In this document: positions 1 to 9,534 of the stretch, piece after piece
Numbering within the stretch: the stretch's first letter is position 1
Layout of the letters: the number at the start of each line of letters is the position of its first letter
NCBI GenBank assembly: GCA_934359755.1
Contig: CAKRLV010000007.1
Location: forward strand, 1-64,000
Source of the DNA: an uncultured Agathobacter sp.
Lineage (GTDB): Bacteria > Bacillota > Clostridia > Lachnospirales > Lachnospiraceae
Length of the DNA: 64,000 nt
Direction of reading: 5' to 3'
Notes under the pieces: generated by a model
What the model saw: only the letters and a program-made list of their open reading frames with translations
Database searches by the model: none
What the model was told of the DNA's origin: nothing
Program-made: the position numbers and the translations under genes

Positions 1-2
1 AC

Positions 3-152
3 CACAGAAACCTGCTGTTAAGCCGCATCAATTATCATAGAAGATCTGAATTTACAGAAAAAAATTCACACCGTCGAACGGAATGGCTGAACCCTCAGGG
101 TGACAATGTCAGCAATTTGACAGCGAAAACCAATTTTTTCAGACGATTTTAA
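3..152 (+). CDS. possible C-terminal end of a gene entering from the left
   Basis: One frame stays open from the left edge of the window to a TAA at 150-152, giving about 49 residues rich in Arg, Asn and Ser. I do not recognise the protein. It sits just before the tRNA scar at 256-296, so it could be the last gene of the mobile element inferred to lie to the left. It may equally be chance, because no start codon or family motif is visible. Confidence 0.2.
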   Translation, partial: HRNLLLSRINYHRRSEFTEKNSHRRTEWLNPQGDNVSNLTAKTNFFRRF

Positions 153-255
153 GTTTTCTTATTTTGACAGAGATTTACAAAATAATTAGGAAAATCAAGG
201 ATTTCCTTGACTTGGATTAACTTATAATTATATGTGTTTCTATGACGGATTCGAG

Positions 256-296
256 CTCCTAAGCACTAGTTGTGGGTTCGATTCCCGCAGGGAACA
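256..296 (+). other. 3' half of a tRNA-Arg(CCU) gene, likely attachment-site scar
   Basis: From 256 the sequence reads as an anticodon loop (CTCCTAA, anticodon CCT), the 3' anticodon strand, a variable loop, a complete T arm (GTGGG TTCGATT CCCGC) and the acceptor 3' strand AGGGAAC plus the discriminator A. The matching 5' half (acceptor GTTCCCT, D arm, 5' anticodon strand) is absent upstream, and the bases before 256 do not pair. A half tRNA from anticodon loop to 3' end is the usual duplicated att core left by tRNA-integrating elements. By that logic the element body and the intact tRNA lie to the left, outside the window. Confidence 0.6.
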
Positions 297-312
297 TTTT
301 GGAATTACAAAG

Positions 313-357
313 TCCGTTCAGAATAGATAAATCAATCTATTCTGAATGGGCTTTTTG
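313..357 (+). terminator. intrinsic terminator after the tRNA scar
   Basis: A 16-bp stem (arms 313-328 and 335-350) closes a 6-nt loop and is followed by CTTTTTGTTT. It lies 17 bases after the tRNA fragment, where the terminator of the original tRNA gene would be expected. Confidence 0.85.
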
Positions 358-374
358 TTTGTATTGGATAATTG

Positions 375-490
375 CTAAGAATTGCCACATTCAGTATTTT
401 CCTCTAAGTATGAATTTTCCAAATTACACATTGCTTCCAAAACAGGAATGATGCTTTCCCCCAAAGGTGTTAATGAGGATTTAGGACTTA
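375..490 (-). pseudogene. remnant of an HxlR-family transcriptional regulator
   Basis: Read on the minus strand, this frame ends with residues SLTPLGESIIPVLEAMCNLE and then about a dozen more before the stop at 375-377. This matches the C-terminal wing and helix of HxlR-type winged-helix regulators, where YSLTxLGxSLIPVLxAM is characteristic. The frame closes upstream near 490, so the DNA-binding part is missing and there is no start. It is read as a decayed fragment beside the inferred integration scar. Confidence 0.5.
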
Positions 491-785
491 GTTATTGCTG
501 GCTTTTTTTGATATATACAATCACTCCCGGATGTAACCTTATGGATAGTCTTATTTCTTTTAGATTTATGACGATATATTATATAGAATTAAGTTAATTC
601 TAAACGGAATTTGAATATACCTACACGGAGATTTTATATATTAACAAATATCGATGTATCAGTATAGAATACAACATCTTTGGAGATAGACCAGACCCGA
701 TTGGCTGAGGGATGTATATTAGAAGCAATAAGAGAAAGCTCAATCGGGATTTGTGATGAAAAAACTTATAAGGATAAACTGAAAA
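491..785. other. intergenic region without a recognisable gene
   Basis: AT-rich sequence ahead of the GGDEF gene. A plus-strand frame of about 40 codons runs into the start of that gene and ends at 799, but it has no start codon and matches nothing I recognise. A reading frame covering 382-597 has no ribosome binding site and overlaps the HxlR remnant, so it is not counted as a gene. Confidence 0.4.
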
Positions 786-1895
786 ATGAGGTTAAATAAA
801 AATAAAAAAAGCAGAAATATAATAGGGATTACACAAAGTATCCTTATATTTGTATTGGTTGTTCTTGTCGTCATTATGATGATACAGATTAACAGATTAC
901 AAGGGACGGCGCGGGTAATAAATTACGCAGGTCTGGTACGTGGAGCTACACAACGCGAAGTGAAATTAGAGATTGCAGGATTAGAAAATGATGAGTTGAT
1001 TGAATATCTGGATAATATTCTGAGCGGATTAAAATATCAGGATGGACATTATGATCTGGTAAAACTCCATGACGAGGAATATCAGAATAAATTGCAGCTC
1101 CAGATTGATTACTGGGATGAGATAAAAAAAGAAATTGAAGCTGTAAGAAGCGACGGATATAAAAATACAGATATTGTAAATATGAGTGAAAATTATTTTA
1201 ACATGGCTGATGATACTGTTTCAGCAGCGGAGAAGTATTCAGAAAAGATTGCAATAAAGATACGCGGGATAGAGATTTTATCAGCACTTGATATGATGTG
1301 TCTTGTGATATTGGTTGTTATACAGACTCTTGCGGCAATGAAGATGGCAGTGCAAAATAAGCTGTTAGAGCAAAAAGCATATACAGATTCGCGTACCGGA
1401 TTGCCGAATAGAAGCTCATGCAAAGAAATCCTCAACAATAAAGATATAATCAAGGAGCCTACAGCATGTATTGTGTTTGACTTAAATAATTTAAAGCTTA
1501 TTAATGATACAATGGGACATTCGGCAGGAGATCAGCTGATAGTAAATTTTGCCGTGCTTTTACGCAGTGTGCTGCCAGAAAAAGATTATGTGGGAAGATA
1601 TGGTGGAGATGAATTCATGGCAATTATCCATAATACAGATAAGTCGGAAGTTCATGAAATTTTAAAAAGAATATACATGGAAAAAGACAGATTAAATAGC
1701 AATGGAAATGAACTTCCAATTGATTATGCGTGTGGATGGGCAATATCAGATGATTATAAAGAGAGTACAATACAGATACTATTTGATAAAGCAGATTCTT
1801 ATATGTATAAAAATAAACAATTATGTAAGGAACAAAATCTGCATTCATTTCAGATATGTGGGGATATTCCGGGAATTTTTGGAGATAGAAGATAA
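786..1895 (+). CDS. membrane diguanylate cyclase (GGDEF)
   Basis: Predicted to make cyclic di-GMP from two GTP. A transmembrane helix (about residues 13-35) and a second one (about 165-188) bracket an extracellular helical sensor region of roughly 130 residues containing INYAGLVRGATQREVKLE, a motif common in four-helix input domains. The cytoplasmic part starts with DSRTGLPNRS and has an intact GGDEF motif at residues 273-277, so it should be active. The allosteric inhibitory I-site (RxxD five residues before GGDEF) is absent: the residues there are PEKD. The stop codon overlaps the start of the MATE transporter, so the two are translationally coupled. There is no EAL or HD-GYP domain. Confidence 0.9.
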   Translation: MRLNKNKKSRNIIGITQSILIFVLVVLVVIMMIQINRLQGTARVINYAGLVRGATQREVKLEIAGLENDELIEYLDNILSGLKYQDGHYDLVKLHDEEYQNKLQLQIDYWDEIKKEIEAVRSDGYKNTDIVNMSENYFNMADDTVSAAEKYSEKIAIKIRGIEILSALDMMCLVILVVIQTLAAMKMAVQNKLLEQKAYTDSRTGLPNRSSCKEILNNKDIIKEPTACIVFDLNNLKLINDTMGHSAGDQLIVNFAVLLRSVLPEKDYVGRYGGDEFMAIIHNTDKSEVHEILKRIYMEKDRLNSNGNELPIDYACGWAISDDYKESTIQILFDKADSYMYKNKQLCKEQNLHSFQICGDIPGIFGDRR

Positions 1896-3232
1896 TGTCA
1901 AAAGATGAATATTTAATTACAGATGCGCCATTGAAAGCACTGACAATATTTGCAATGCCTATGATTCTGGGCAGTTTTTTTCAGCAAGTATATAATATGG
2001 CTGATTCAATTATCGTTGGCCAGTTTGTAGGCTCCTCTGCACTTGCGGCAGTTGGAGCATGTGCGGCACTTACGAATGTCTTTATTTGTATAGCGTTGGG
2101 GGCAGGTGTAGGAGCAGGTGTACTTGTAAGCCGTTATTTCGGAGCAAGGGATTATAGCAAAATGAAAACAATTGTGTCGACATCGTTGATCAGTTTCTTA
2201 ATTCTAAGCATACTTTTGGGTGTTTTCGGATTTTGCTTTTCCCGTTCGATGATGAGTTTATTGCAGACACCTGCTGATATACTGGAGGAAGCAGTATTGT
2301 ATCTTCGAGTTTATTTTGTGGGATTTCCATTTTTGTTTATGTACAACATCCTTTCAACTATGTTTACATCTATCGGTGAGTCAAAGATTCCATTGGGTCT
2401 GCTGATATTCTCATCTGTATTGAATATATTAATGGATATTTGGATGGTGGCTGGCCTTGGCCTTGGTGTATTCGGTGCAGCTCTTGCAACTCTTATTGCG
2501 CAGGGAATCTCCGCAGTGTTTTCACTTTTGATTTTCTTTAGTCGAATGCGACGATATAAAAGTTATTTTGCATGGTTTGACAGGAAAGAATTACATTCCA
2601 TGCTTCGAATTGCTGTACCTTCGGTTCTTCAGCAGTCTACGGTGTCAATTGGGATGATGATGGTACAGGCAGTTGTAAATCCATTCGGTACACAGGCACT
2701 TGCGGGCTATTCTGCAACGATGAGAGTAGAGAATGTTTTTTCTTTAATTTTTGTATCCATCGGGAATGCAGTCTCACCGTATGTTTCCCAAAATCTTGGT
2801 GCAAAGAAAATAGAACGTATAAAAAAAGGATATCACGCAGCACTGTTGTTAGATATATGTTTTGCTGTTCTTGCATTTATAGTTATTGAAACACTGCATA
2901 CACAAATATCTTCGTTATTCCTGGGTAAAGATGGAACCGCCTTAGCATATCAGGTGTCCGGTGATTATATGAGATGGATTGGTTACTTTTTTATTTTTAT
3001 GGGTATCAAGATGGCAACAGATGGAGTCCTTCGCGGATTTGGAATTATGCGACCATTTCTTATTGCAAACATGGTAAATCTTGCGATAAGATTGTCAGTT
3101 GCTTTAATCTGTGCCCCTCGTTTTGGTATTGAATTTGTCTGGCTTGCTGTACCAGCAGGCTGGCTAGCAAATTTTCTGATTTCCTATAAAGCACTTAGAA
3201 AACTAATGCAAAAAATACATCAAAAAGGCTGA
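1895..3232 (+). CDS. MATE-family multidrug/Na+ efflux transporter
   Basis: A 445-residue polytopic membrane protein with the two-fold repeated architecture of MATE exporters. It starts with ITDAPLKALTIFAMPMILGS and has the family's PLGLLIFSSVLNILMDIWMV segment near the middle, and about 12 hydrophobic helices. MATE pumps expel cationic drugs or metabolites using Na+ or H+ gradients. The start overlaps the stop of the GGDEF gene (TAATG), implying co-expression. The substrate cannot be told from sequence. A second, only distantly similar MATE gene lies at 34429-35817. Confidence 0.93.
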   Translation: MSKDEYLITDAPLKALTIFAMPMILGSFFQQVYNMADSIIVGQFVGSSALAAVGACAALTNVFICIALGAGVGAGVLVSRYFGARDYSKMKTIVSTSLISFLILSILLGVFGFCFSRSMMSLLQTPADILEEAVLYLRVYFVGFPFLFMYNILSTMFTSIGESKIPLGLLIFSSVLNILMDIWMVAGLGLGVFGAALATLIAQGISAVFSLLIFFSRMRRYKSYFAWFDRKELHSMLRIAVPSVLQQSTVSIGMMMVQAVVNPFGTQALAGYSATMRVENVFSLIFVSIGNAVSPYVSQNLGAKKIERIKKGYHAALLLDICFAVLAFIVIETLHTQISSLFLGKDGTALAYQVSGDYMRWIGYFFIFMGIKMATDGVLRGFGIMRPFLIANMVNLAIRLSVALICAPRFGIEFVWLAVPAGWLANFLISYKALRKLMQKIHQKG

Positions 3233-3360
3233 ACCGAATGATGCATGAAGGTATGCAGTGTGGTGTGTGGGGGAAGTCCAGATATCTCAAATTATAAGTG
3301 GAAATAATATAATAAAAACTAGGTCATAAGTACAGTTGCGCAATTATGCATGTTCCTATA

Positions 3361-3390
3361 AACTAATTACCGTTAGATTAAACTAATTAG
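3361..3390. promoter_or_regulatory. paired AACTAATTA repeat upstream of the surface protein
   Basis: AACTAATTA occurs at 361-369 and 381-389 (plus 3000), exactly 20 bases apart, about two helical turns. The same bases form an inverted repeat, CTAATTA...TAATTAG. It lies 18 bases before the start of the giant surface protein, so a regulator bound here could block transcription or translation initiation. No partner regulator is identified. Confidence 0.35.
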
Positions 3391-3408
3391 TGATAGAAAG
3401 GAAATGCA

Positions 3409-6400
3409 ATGAGACAGAAGAAATTAAGCACAAAAAAGGCATTGATAGGTATATTGAGTACAGCGATACTGCTATCAAGTATGCCAGTTACAGGAATTGC
3501 GCAGACGGTAGACAACACATATCGTACAGGAACTTATACTGGAGAGGCGAAAGGCTACAAAGATGGAAAGGTAACTGTAACAGTCACTTTAGACACTCAG
3601 GAGGATTCTGTAAAAATCACAGATATTTCTGCAGACGGTTCAAGCCAGACTGCCAGTATCTGGGACAAAGCAAAAGTATTGCTTGATAAGATTAAAAATA
3701 ATAATGGTACAGAGGGGATAGATACTGTATCGGGGGCAACTTACAGCAGCAGAGCTATTTTGGAAGCAACAGATGCAGCACTTCTGAAAGCATCTGGTGA
3801 GAATATATTTGATGGTGGAAATGGAACGAAGACATCACCATATCAGATTTCAAGCAAGGATACATTACTTAAGCTCGATGATGCAGTTGCATCAGGTTAT
3901 AGTTATGAAGGAAAATATATAGAATTAACACAGCCAATTGATCTTGCAGGGGAAAAGTGGGTTCCTGTTGGAACAAAAGATAAGTCATTTAGTGGAAATT
4001 TTGATGGAAATGGATATGAGATTTCTAACCTTACAATAGGAAGTGAGAGTTCACCATCAGAAGATGTGTATGCTGGACTATTCGGATATGTCACTGATAC
4101 AGCAAAATTTTCTGATGTGACATTAAAGAATGTTAGTATTTATACAAATCCACAAGAAGTTGCATATGCTGGTGGTATTGTCGCATATGCAAAGGTGAAT
4201 TCTAAAGTTTCCACAGCAACTGTATTACAGAACTGTCATGTGAGTGGAAATATTTCAGTGGATACTTCTGCTGTAAATAAAACAGTTATGGCAGGTGGTA
4301 TCATAGGTTTTGGGAACCAATGTATGACAGTTGCAAACTGTGGTTCAACTGTTGATATTACGGTAAAAACAGGAAGCGGGATAGCAAATGTCGGTGGAGT
4401 TATTGGATTTACCGGTATAAAGTCAGCAATTATGAACAGCTATTATATTGGAAAAATTTATGCTGCATCAACTCCTACAAATACAGCAGTTGGTGGAATC
4501 CTGGGTGGTTCAACAGGTATGCTTTATAATAACTACGCCTCAGCAGAGATTACAACAGCTGAGGAAAATAAAAGTAAAAAAACAGGAGTCATAATTGGTA
4601 ACGAATTGGCAAACACAGCAGCAAAGTATTGTTATTATGATTCTTCTAGGACATCGCTTCCAGCAGCGGGCGCAACAGCATCAGAAGTAACCACATACAC
4701 AGCAAAGACATCGGAAGAATTAAATTCGGATGCCTTAAAAAATGAATTGAATATACATTTTACAAAAGCGGAATTGAGTTCATTTTCGGATGCAGTTAAA
4801 AATGCTAATCTGACAGGATATGATTTTGATGCACGTCTTTCGGATATTGATTCACAGTTTTATGGATGGACAAACAAAAACGGAGTACAGACACATGAGA
4901 GTACAGTATGGGTTCCATCAGGAATTGATACATCTATTTTCAATGGTGGCGATGGAACTCTAGAAAATCCTTATGAGATAGCAAACGAGAAGCAGCTTCG
5001 TGATTTTGCAGTTTCACTTACAGCAAAGTGCGATTATAGTGGAATTTATATTAAACTTGTAAATGATATTGATGTAAGCAGTAAAGAATGGACAGTTATC
5101 GGAGAAGGAGAATATGCATTTAACGGAAAATTCGATGGAGACAATCATACTATTTCTGGTATCAGTATTGGAACTGCCGAAAATCCATATGAGGATGATG
5201 GAACAAAAGTATATTTCGGATTGTTTGGTGTACTAGGCAAAAATGCAGAAGTAAAGAATCTTTCTTTATGCAGGACAAGCATATATGTAAGTAGTAAAGT
5301 GTCGGATTTTGTTGGAGGTCTTGTCGGATTTGCAGATGGATGTACAATTGACAATGTTTATGTATCTGGCACAATCTCAAGTAAAACAACACATAAAAGT
5401 GCAAACAATTTTGTCGGTGGAATCGCAGGTGAAATGCTACGCACCAAAATTATCAACAGTCATTCTGATGCAAATGTGCGTGCTGAAGCAATAGGAGGAG
5501 TTGCCGAGGCTGGCGGAATCGTAGGATTGAATAATCGTGGACTGATTGCAAACTGTTATTCAACAGGACAAATTTCAGGTACAGCTGACCGAGTGGCAGA
5601 GGGAGCACCTTCACTTGGAGGAATTGCAGGTGTACATGCAGGAACTATTGTAAACAGTTATTCAACAGCAGACGTTGTTGCAGATTGTTACTCTGGATAT
5701 ATCGGAAGTGTTGCGGGATGGGCAACAGGAATCGCTGATACATTCCAGACATATTATGCAAAAGACGCAAAACAGGTAACAGACGATAAGACAGAAAATC
5801 GTTTGGAAATCTCTCCAGCAGTTGCAATTGGCTGGCAGGTAGGACCTGGTGTCAATGATGAAGGAGAAAAATATACAGGAAGTGTATCTATAGATGTAAC
5901 TGGTTTTACAAAAGAAGAATTTGCATCTGATAAAGTAGCAGCAGCTTTAAACCAGAATATCGGCAAGTTAAAAGTAGATCTTGAAAATGGCGGAAGGCAG
6001 ACTGGACAATGGATTGGAAGTGAGGCTTTAAGTAAATCACTTTATAGTTGGAAAGTGGAAGATAGTGCTTTGGCATTAGATACACAGAGTGAGCGCAAGA
6101 CAGCTGTTTATGATAAGAATACAGCAAATGAAATCGCAGCACTTTTACCAGAGGATGAGAAAGAATTTACAATCGAGCCAGCATCAGGTGTGGCATCAGA
6201 TGAAATGTTTGCATCTGGAAACGGAACAAAGGAAAATCCATGGACAATTGAGACAGAAGAACAGCTTATCACATTTGCAAAACATGTAAATAAGGATGAA
6301 AGCTACGCAGGAAAATATATCCGACTGATGAAGGATATCACACTTACAAAAGAGTGGATTCCAGCAGGAGGAACAACACCATATGTATTCTCTGGAACAT

Positions 6401-8127
6401 TTGATGGAAACGGACATACAATTTCAGGCATGACAATTGGTTCAGAAGAAACACCATATAAAGGAAAATATGCAGGCTTATTTGCTTATGTAAAAGGTGG
6501 AAAAATCAGTAATTTATCCATAAAGGATGCAAAAATTAATCAGAGAAATACAGGAAACAGCAGAATCTATACAGGAATTATTACATCAGCAGTTGAGCAG
6601 GATGCAGGTGGAACAGCTACGATTATTGACCGTGTTATTGTTGATGGAAAAATTAATATCCACTCTAATTCAGGAGCAGCATACGCAGGTGGAATCAGTG
6701 GTCAGGTAAATAGAGGAAATATTACAAACTGTGAGGCAAATATAAATATCAATGCAATATCTGATGCACAGTGGGTATACGCAGGTGGAATCAGCGGAAT
6801 GATTGCAAGAGCAGGTGCTATAAATAACTATACACAGGGAAGCATAACAGCGAACGCACCTCTCAATAAAGCTGCAATAGGTGGTATTTGTGGATTCCAG
6901 TCAGGTGTATGTTATAACGATGTCAGTGAGGTTGCTTTAAAAGCAGTAAATACAACAGGAGATATCGGTGGAATTGCAGGAAGAAATACTGGTATTGGTA
7001 TGATGGCAAACAGCTATTTTTCAACAGCAAAGCAGCAGATCAATGGAAATGTGGCAGCAACAGACAAAAAGGCAGTTGGAACAGTAGTTGCGGGAACTAA
7101 GGATGGCAATGGAGAAATTTCAGACCTTACAGGAACAGATAGTCTTGTAAAGGATGAAATAATTGCAGCACTTAATAATAACTTAAATGACAATTCAGCA
7201 TTCATAAAGACAAAGAATCTGTTGAAAGACAACTGGAAAAACCCATTGTCGGAAGAAGTATCATTACTTACCTGGGAGAATGCAGGTCAGAAACCAGCAT
7301 TACGTGGATTGCTTAATATTGCATACACAGGTGACTCAGATAGACATGAGCCAGATGTAAAAACAGATACAGGCAATACAGATACAGAAAATGCAGGAAC
7401 AGACAATACAAACGCAGGAAATGCAAATGCAGGAACAAATAATACAAACGCAGGAAATGCAGATACAGAAAATGCAGGAACAGACAATACAAACGCAGGA
7501 AATACAAATGCAGGAACAAATAGTACAAACGCAGGCAATACAAATCCAAGCATTACAGATGAAGCGGCAAGTGATGAAGAGACAAGTGATGACACAGATG
7601 TAAAGGCTGCAAAGAAAGGAAAGATTCTTAAGGATAGGAATGGTGCAAGATATGAAGTAACAAAATCTTCAGTTAAGAATGGAACGGTGGCCTATGTATC
7701 TCCTAAGAATGGAGCTAAAGGAACCATAACTATTCCATCAATAATCAAAGTTGATGGGGTAACTTATAAGGTAACTTCTATTAAGGCGAGAGCATTTAAG
7801 GGAAATAATAATATTACAAAAGTTGCAATTGGCAATAATGTGACAAAGATAGATAGAAATGCATTTTATGGCTGCAAGAATTTAAAGACAGTAATAATCG
7901 GAAATAATGTCCGAATTATAGGAACAAAGGCATTTTATGGTTGTAGCAACTTAAGGAATATTACCGTAAAGAGTACAAAGCTAACAAAGAAAAATGTAGG
8001 AAGCAAAGCTTTCGCAAAAACTGCAAAAAATGCAGTTGTTAAGGTACCTTCTAAGAAGTTAAAAGCATATAAGAGTCTGTTCCAGTCAAAAGGAATTAGC
8101 AAGAAAGCAAAATTTAAAAAGCTGTAG
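3409..8127 (+). CDS. giant secreted surface protein: FMN-binding domain, GLUG repeats, BspA-like tail
   Basis: A 1572-residue exported protein. Residues 1-32 form a signal peptide. Residues about 36-128 are an FMN-binding domain with the motif SGATYSS at 108-114, where Thr111 is the expected site of covalent flavin attachment by an ApbE-type transferase. Three long blocks follow, each beginning with a GNGTxxxPxxI-like motif and carrying GGI(V/A)G repeats (GLUG motifs). Next comes a linker of Asn-Ala-Gly-Thr repeats (about 1320-1385), and a C-terminal BspA-like leucine-rich domain with FYGCKNL and FYGCSNL repeats. The start is supported by GAAAGGA. There is no LPxTG motif. It probably displays a flavin and adhesin-type repeats on the cell surface. 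A terminator follows directly. The C-terminal domain resembles that of the protein at 36024-38846. Confidence 0.85.
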   Translation: MRQKKLSTKKALIGILSTAILLSSMPVTGIAQTVDNTYRTGTYTGEAKGYKDGKVTVTVTLDTQEDSVKITDISADGSSQTASIWDKAKVLLDKIKNNNGTEGIDTVSGATYSSRAILEATDAALLKASGENIFDGGNGTKTSPYQISSKDTLLKLDDAVASGYSYEGKYIELTQPIDLAGEKWVPVGTKDKSFSGNFDGNGYEISNLTIGSESSPSEDVYAGLFGYVTDTAKFSDVTLKNVSIYTNPQEVAYAGGIVAYAKVNSKVSTATVLQNCHVSGNISVDTSAVNKTVMAGGIIGFGNQCMTVANCGSTVDITVKTGSGIANVGGVIGFTGIKSAIMNSYYIGKIYAASTPTNTAVGGILGGSTGMLYNNYASAEITTAEENKSKKTGVIIGNELANTAAKYCYYDSSRTSLPAAGATASEVTTYTAKTSEELNSDALKNELNIHFTKAELSSFSDAVKNANLTGYDFDARLSDIDSQFYGWTNKNGVQTHESTVWVPSGIDTSIFNGGDGTLENPYEIANEKQLRDFAVSLTAKCDYSGIYIKLVNDIDVSSKEWTVIGEGEYAFNGKFDGDNHTISGISIGTAENPYEDDGTKVYFGLFGVLGKNAEVKNLSLCRTSIYVSSKVSDFVGGLVGFADGCTIDNVYVSGTISSKTTHKSANNFVGGIAGEMLRTKIINSHSDANVRAEAIGGVAEAGGIVGLNNRGLIANCYSTGQISGTADRVAEGAPSLGGIAGVHAGTIVNSYSTADVVADCYSGYIGSVAGWATGIADTFQTYYAKDAKQVTDDKTENRLEISPAVAIGWQVGPGVNDEGEKYTGSVSIDVTGFTKEEFASDKVAAALNQNIGKLKVDLENGGRQTGQWIGSEALSKSLYSWKVEDSALALDTQSERKTAVYDKNTANEIAALLPEDEKEFTIEPASGVASDEMFASGNGTKENPWTIETEEQLITFAKHVNKDESYAGKYIRLMKDITLTKEWIPAGGTTPYVFSGTFDGNGHTISGMTIGSEETPYKGKYAGLFAYVKGGKISNLSIKDAKINQRNTGNSRIYTGIITSAVEQDAGGTATIIDRVIVDGKINIHSNSGAAYAGGISGQVNRGNITNCEANININAISDAQWVYAGGISGMIARAGAINNYTQGSITANAPLNKAAIGGICGFQSGVCYNDVSEVALKAVNTTGDIGGIAGRNTGIGMMANSYFSTAKQQINGNVAATDKKAVGTVVAGTKDGNGEISDLTGTDSLVKDEIIAALNNNLNDNSAFIKTKNLLKDNWKNPLSEEVSLLTWENAGQKPALRGLLNIAYTGDSDRHEPDVKTDTGNTDTENAGTDNTNAGNANAGTNNTNAGNADTENAGTDNTNAGNTNAGTNSTNAGNTNPSITDEAASDEETSDDTDVKAAKKGKILKDRNGARYEVTKSSVKNGTVAYVSPKNGAKGTITIPSIIKVDGVTYKVTSIKARAFKGNNNITKVAIGNNVTKIDRNAFYGCKNLKTVIIGNNVRIIGTKAFYGCSNLRNITVKSTKLTKKNVGSKAFAKTAKNAVVKVPSKKLKAYKSLFQSKGISKKAKFKKL

Positions 8128-8167
8128 GAATTTAGTAGATTACTGAATTTAAACAGAGAAAAATAAA

Positions 8168-8220
8168 AGTATGTTCTGGATGATATTCCGTATATAGGAA
8201 ATCATACCAGAACATATTTT
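8168..8220. terminator. bidirectional terminator
   Basis: Arms TATGTTCTGG and CCAGAACATA (8170-8179 and 8207-8216) flank further pairing, with a T-run on the right and an A-run on the left. It serves the surface protein on the plus strand and the membrane protein at 8235-8975 on the minus strand. Confidence 0.75.
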
Positions 8221-8234
8221 ATTTTGTGTTGTGG

Positions 8235-8975
8235 TTATTTCATAGAGATGCTTACATTTTCGATAGTTTCAGCAAAATCAGCTATTTCAGCAGAAGGATC
8301 ATTTGTAAGAGTTTGTTCGTCTTTATCATTTAGAAAATAATAAGATAATTCAAATATTTCATCTGTGTTAAGATTCCCTATATAAAGACTTCCATTAGTA
8401 TGAATAGAAGTATCTGTACCAACACCAGAGATTACTGATTTAGTTTTTGAATCAGTGTATGTACAGTTAGAATAAAGAGAATACTTAGTGTCGGATTTTC
8501 CTATATATTCTACAAAACATAGAAAATCAGGATGAAAGTTATCATAATCTGAATTTCGTGTAAAAATAGTGAATTTAAAATTATCAGATTCTTCAACACG
8601 TTTATCATAACCCTCATTCTCATCAATTGAATAGACTTTTGCATAAGATGCATCAGTTGAATTCATGTTACCTGGATGTTGCAGATACTTATAATTTGAC
8701 AAATCAATTTCAACAAAATTATCACGATTCTGTAATTGTTTAGAATGAAGATTGTTCAACTGATTTATACTTGAGGATAAAATTATAGAGTAAACTAACA
8801 AAAGTATGATAACGGAAATCATTATAAATTTGGGAATGTCTAACATTTTATTTTTTGAAGAGCTACCATCTAGTATTTTTCTGTTAATTTTTTTTGTATA
8901 TAAAACGTAATATGAAATAAAGCATAAAAAAAACAGAATCGTAGCTAAAAAAATCATTGCAATTATATTAGTCAT
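8235..8975 (-). CDS. uncharacterised two-helix membrane protein beside a LytTR regulator
   Basis: A 246-residue protein of unknown function. I use the ATG at 8975 because AAGGAGA lies just upstream; an ATG at 8996 would overlap the LytTR gene. Two transmembrane helices (about residues 4-25 and 50-70) are followed by a roughly 170-residue polar domain, predicted extracytoplasmic. It is the second gene of a two-gene operon with the LytTR protein. In Firmicutes, LytTR DNA-binding proteins without a receiver domain are often paired with a membrane protein that controls them; that role is proposed here by context only. Confidence 0.7.
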   Translation of the reverse strand: MTNIIAMIFLATILFFLCFISYYVLYTKKINRKILDGSSSKNKMLDIPKFIMISVIILLLVYSIILSSSINQLNNLHSKQLQNRDNFVEIDLSNYKYLQHPGNMNSTDASYAKVYSIDENEGYDKRVEESDNFKFTIFTRNSDYDNFHPDFLCFVEYIGKSDTKYSLYSNCTYTDSKTKSVISGVGTDTSIHTNGSLYIGNLNTDEIFELSYYFLNDKDEQTLTNDPSAEIADFAETIENVSISMK

Positions 8976-8985
8976 AGGGGTCTCC

Positions 8986-9432
8986 TTATATTCCATAATA
9001 TTCCTTAAATTTGTAGTAATAAGTTCGTGTTACATCTACAGAATCGCCATTTTTGATAGTTAATCGGAATTTCTGTGACAAGCCTGGAATTACTCTTTTT
9101 ATAGAATTCCGCTCAATAATTACCGAGTTGCTGATTCTAATAAATGCAGTGTTTGGAAGTGTATTTTCTAATTCATAGATACGTGTATTGGTAGTGTATG
9201 TTTTGGTATTAGTGTGAACATAAACTGTTTTACCAACCGATTCTATATATAGAATTTCTGAAAAAGGAATTACTACTTTGTCAGAGTCATCTTTGGCAAT
9301 AAGAGAGCCATTGTGATAATTTTTTTCCGTCAGGATTAATTCAGCATTATCACTGATTATGACACCCATTGATAGTAATTCATTTTTAATTTCTTGTTCA
9401 TGATGTTTGTTAAGTTGCAACTTTAATTTCAT
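8986..9432 (-). CDS. LytTR-family DNA-binding regulator without receiver domain
   Basis: 148 residues. The C-terminal two thirds form a LytTR DNA-binding domain: IPFSEILYIESVGKTVYVHT, then a central strand set with NTAFIRISNSVIIERNSI, and an end of VTRTYYYKFKEYYGI. The first 50 residues are helical and strand-forming and carry no phospho-acceptor, so this is the stand-alone class rather than a response regulator. The start is supported by GGAGG seven bases upstream. It is followed by the membrane protein at 8235-8975 with little spacing, suggesting a membrane-controlled transcription unit. The target promoter is unknown. Confidence 0.85.
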   Translation of the reverse strand: MKLKLQLNKHHEQEIKNELLSMGVIISDNAELILTEKNYHNGSLIAKDDSDKVVIPFSEILYIESVGKTVYVHTNTKTYTTNTRIYELENTLPNTAFIRISNSVIIERNSIKRVIPGLSQKFRLTIKNGDSVDVTRTYYYKFKEYYGI

Positions 9433-9534
9433 CTGAATACCTCCATGAGTCTAGTGTACATTGACGTAATGGTATGTGCAACTAAAGTGGAATAAAATAC
9501 AAAAACTAAGGAATAGGTTACATATGGAATATAA

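Noticed and set aside
382..597. 71-codon plus-strand frame near the left end
   Set aside because: There is no ribosome binding site, and the opposite strand there carries a recognisable HxlR remnant.
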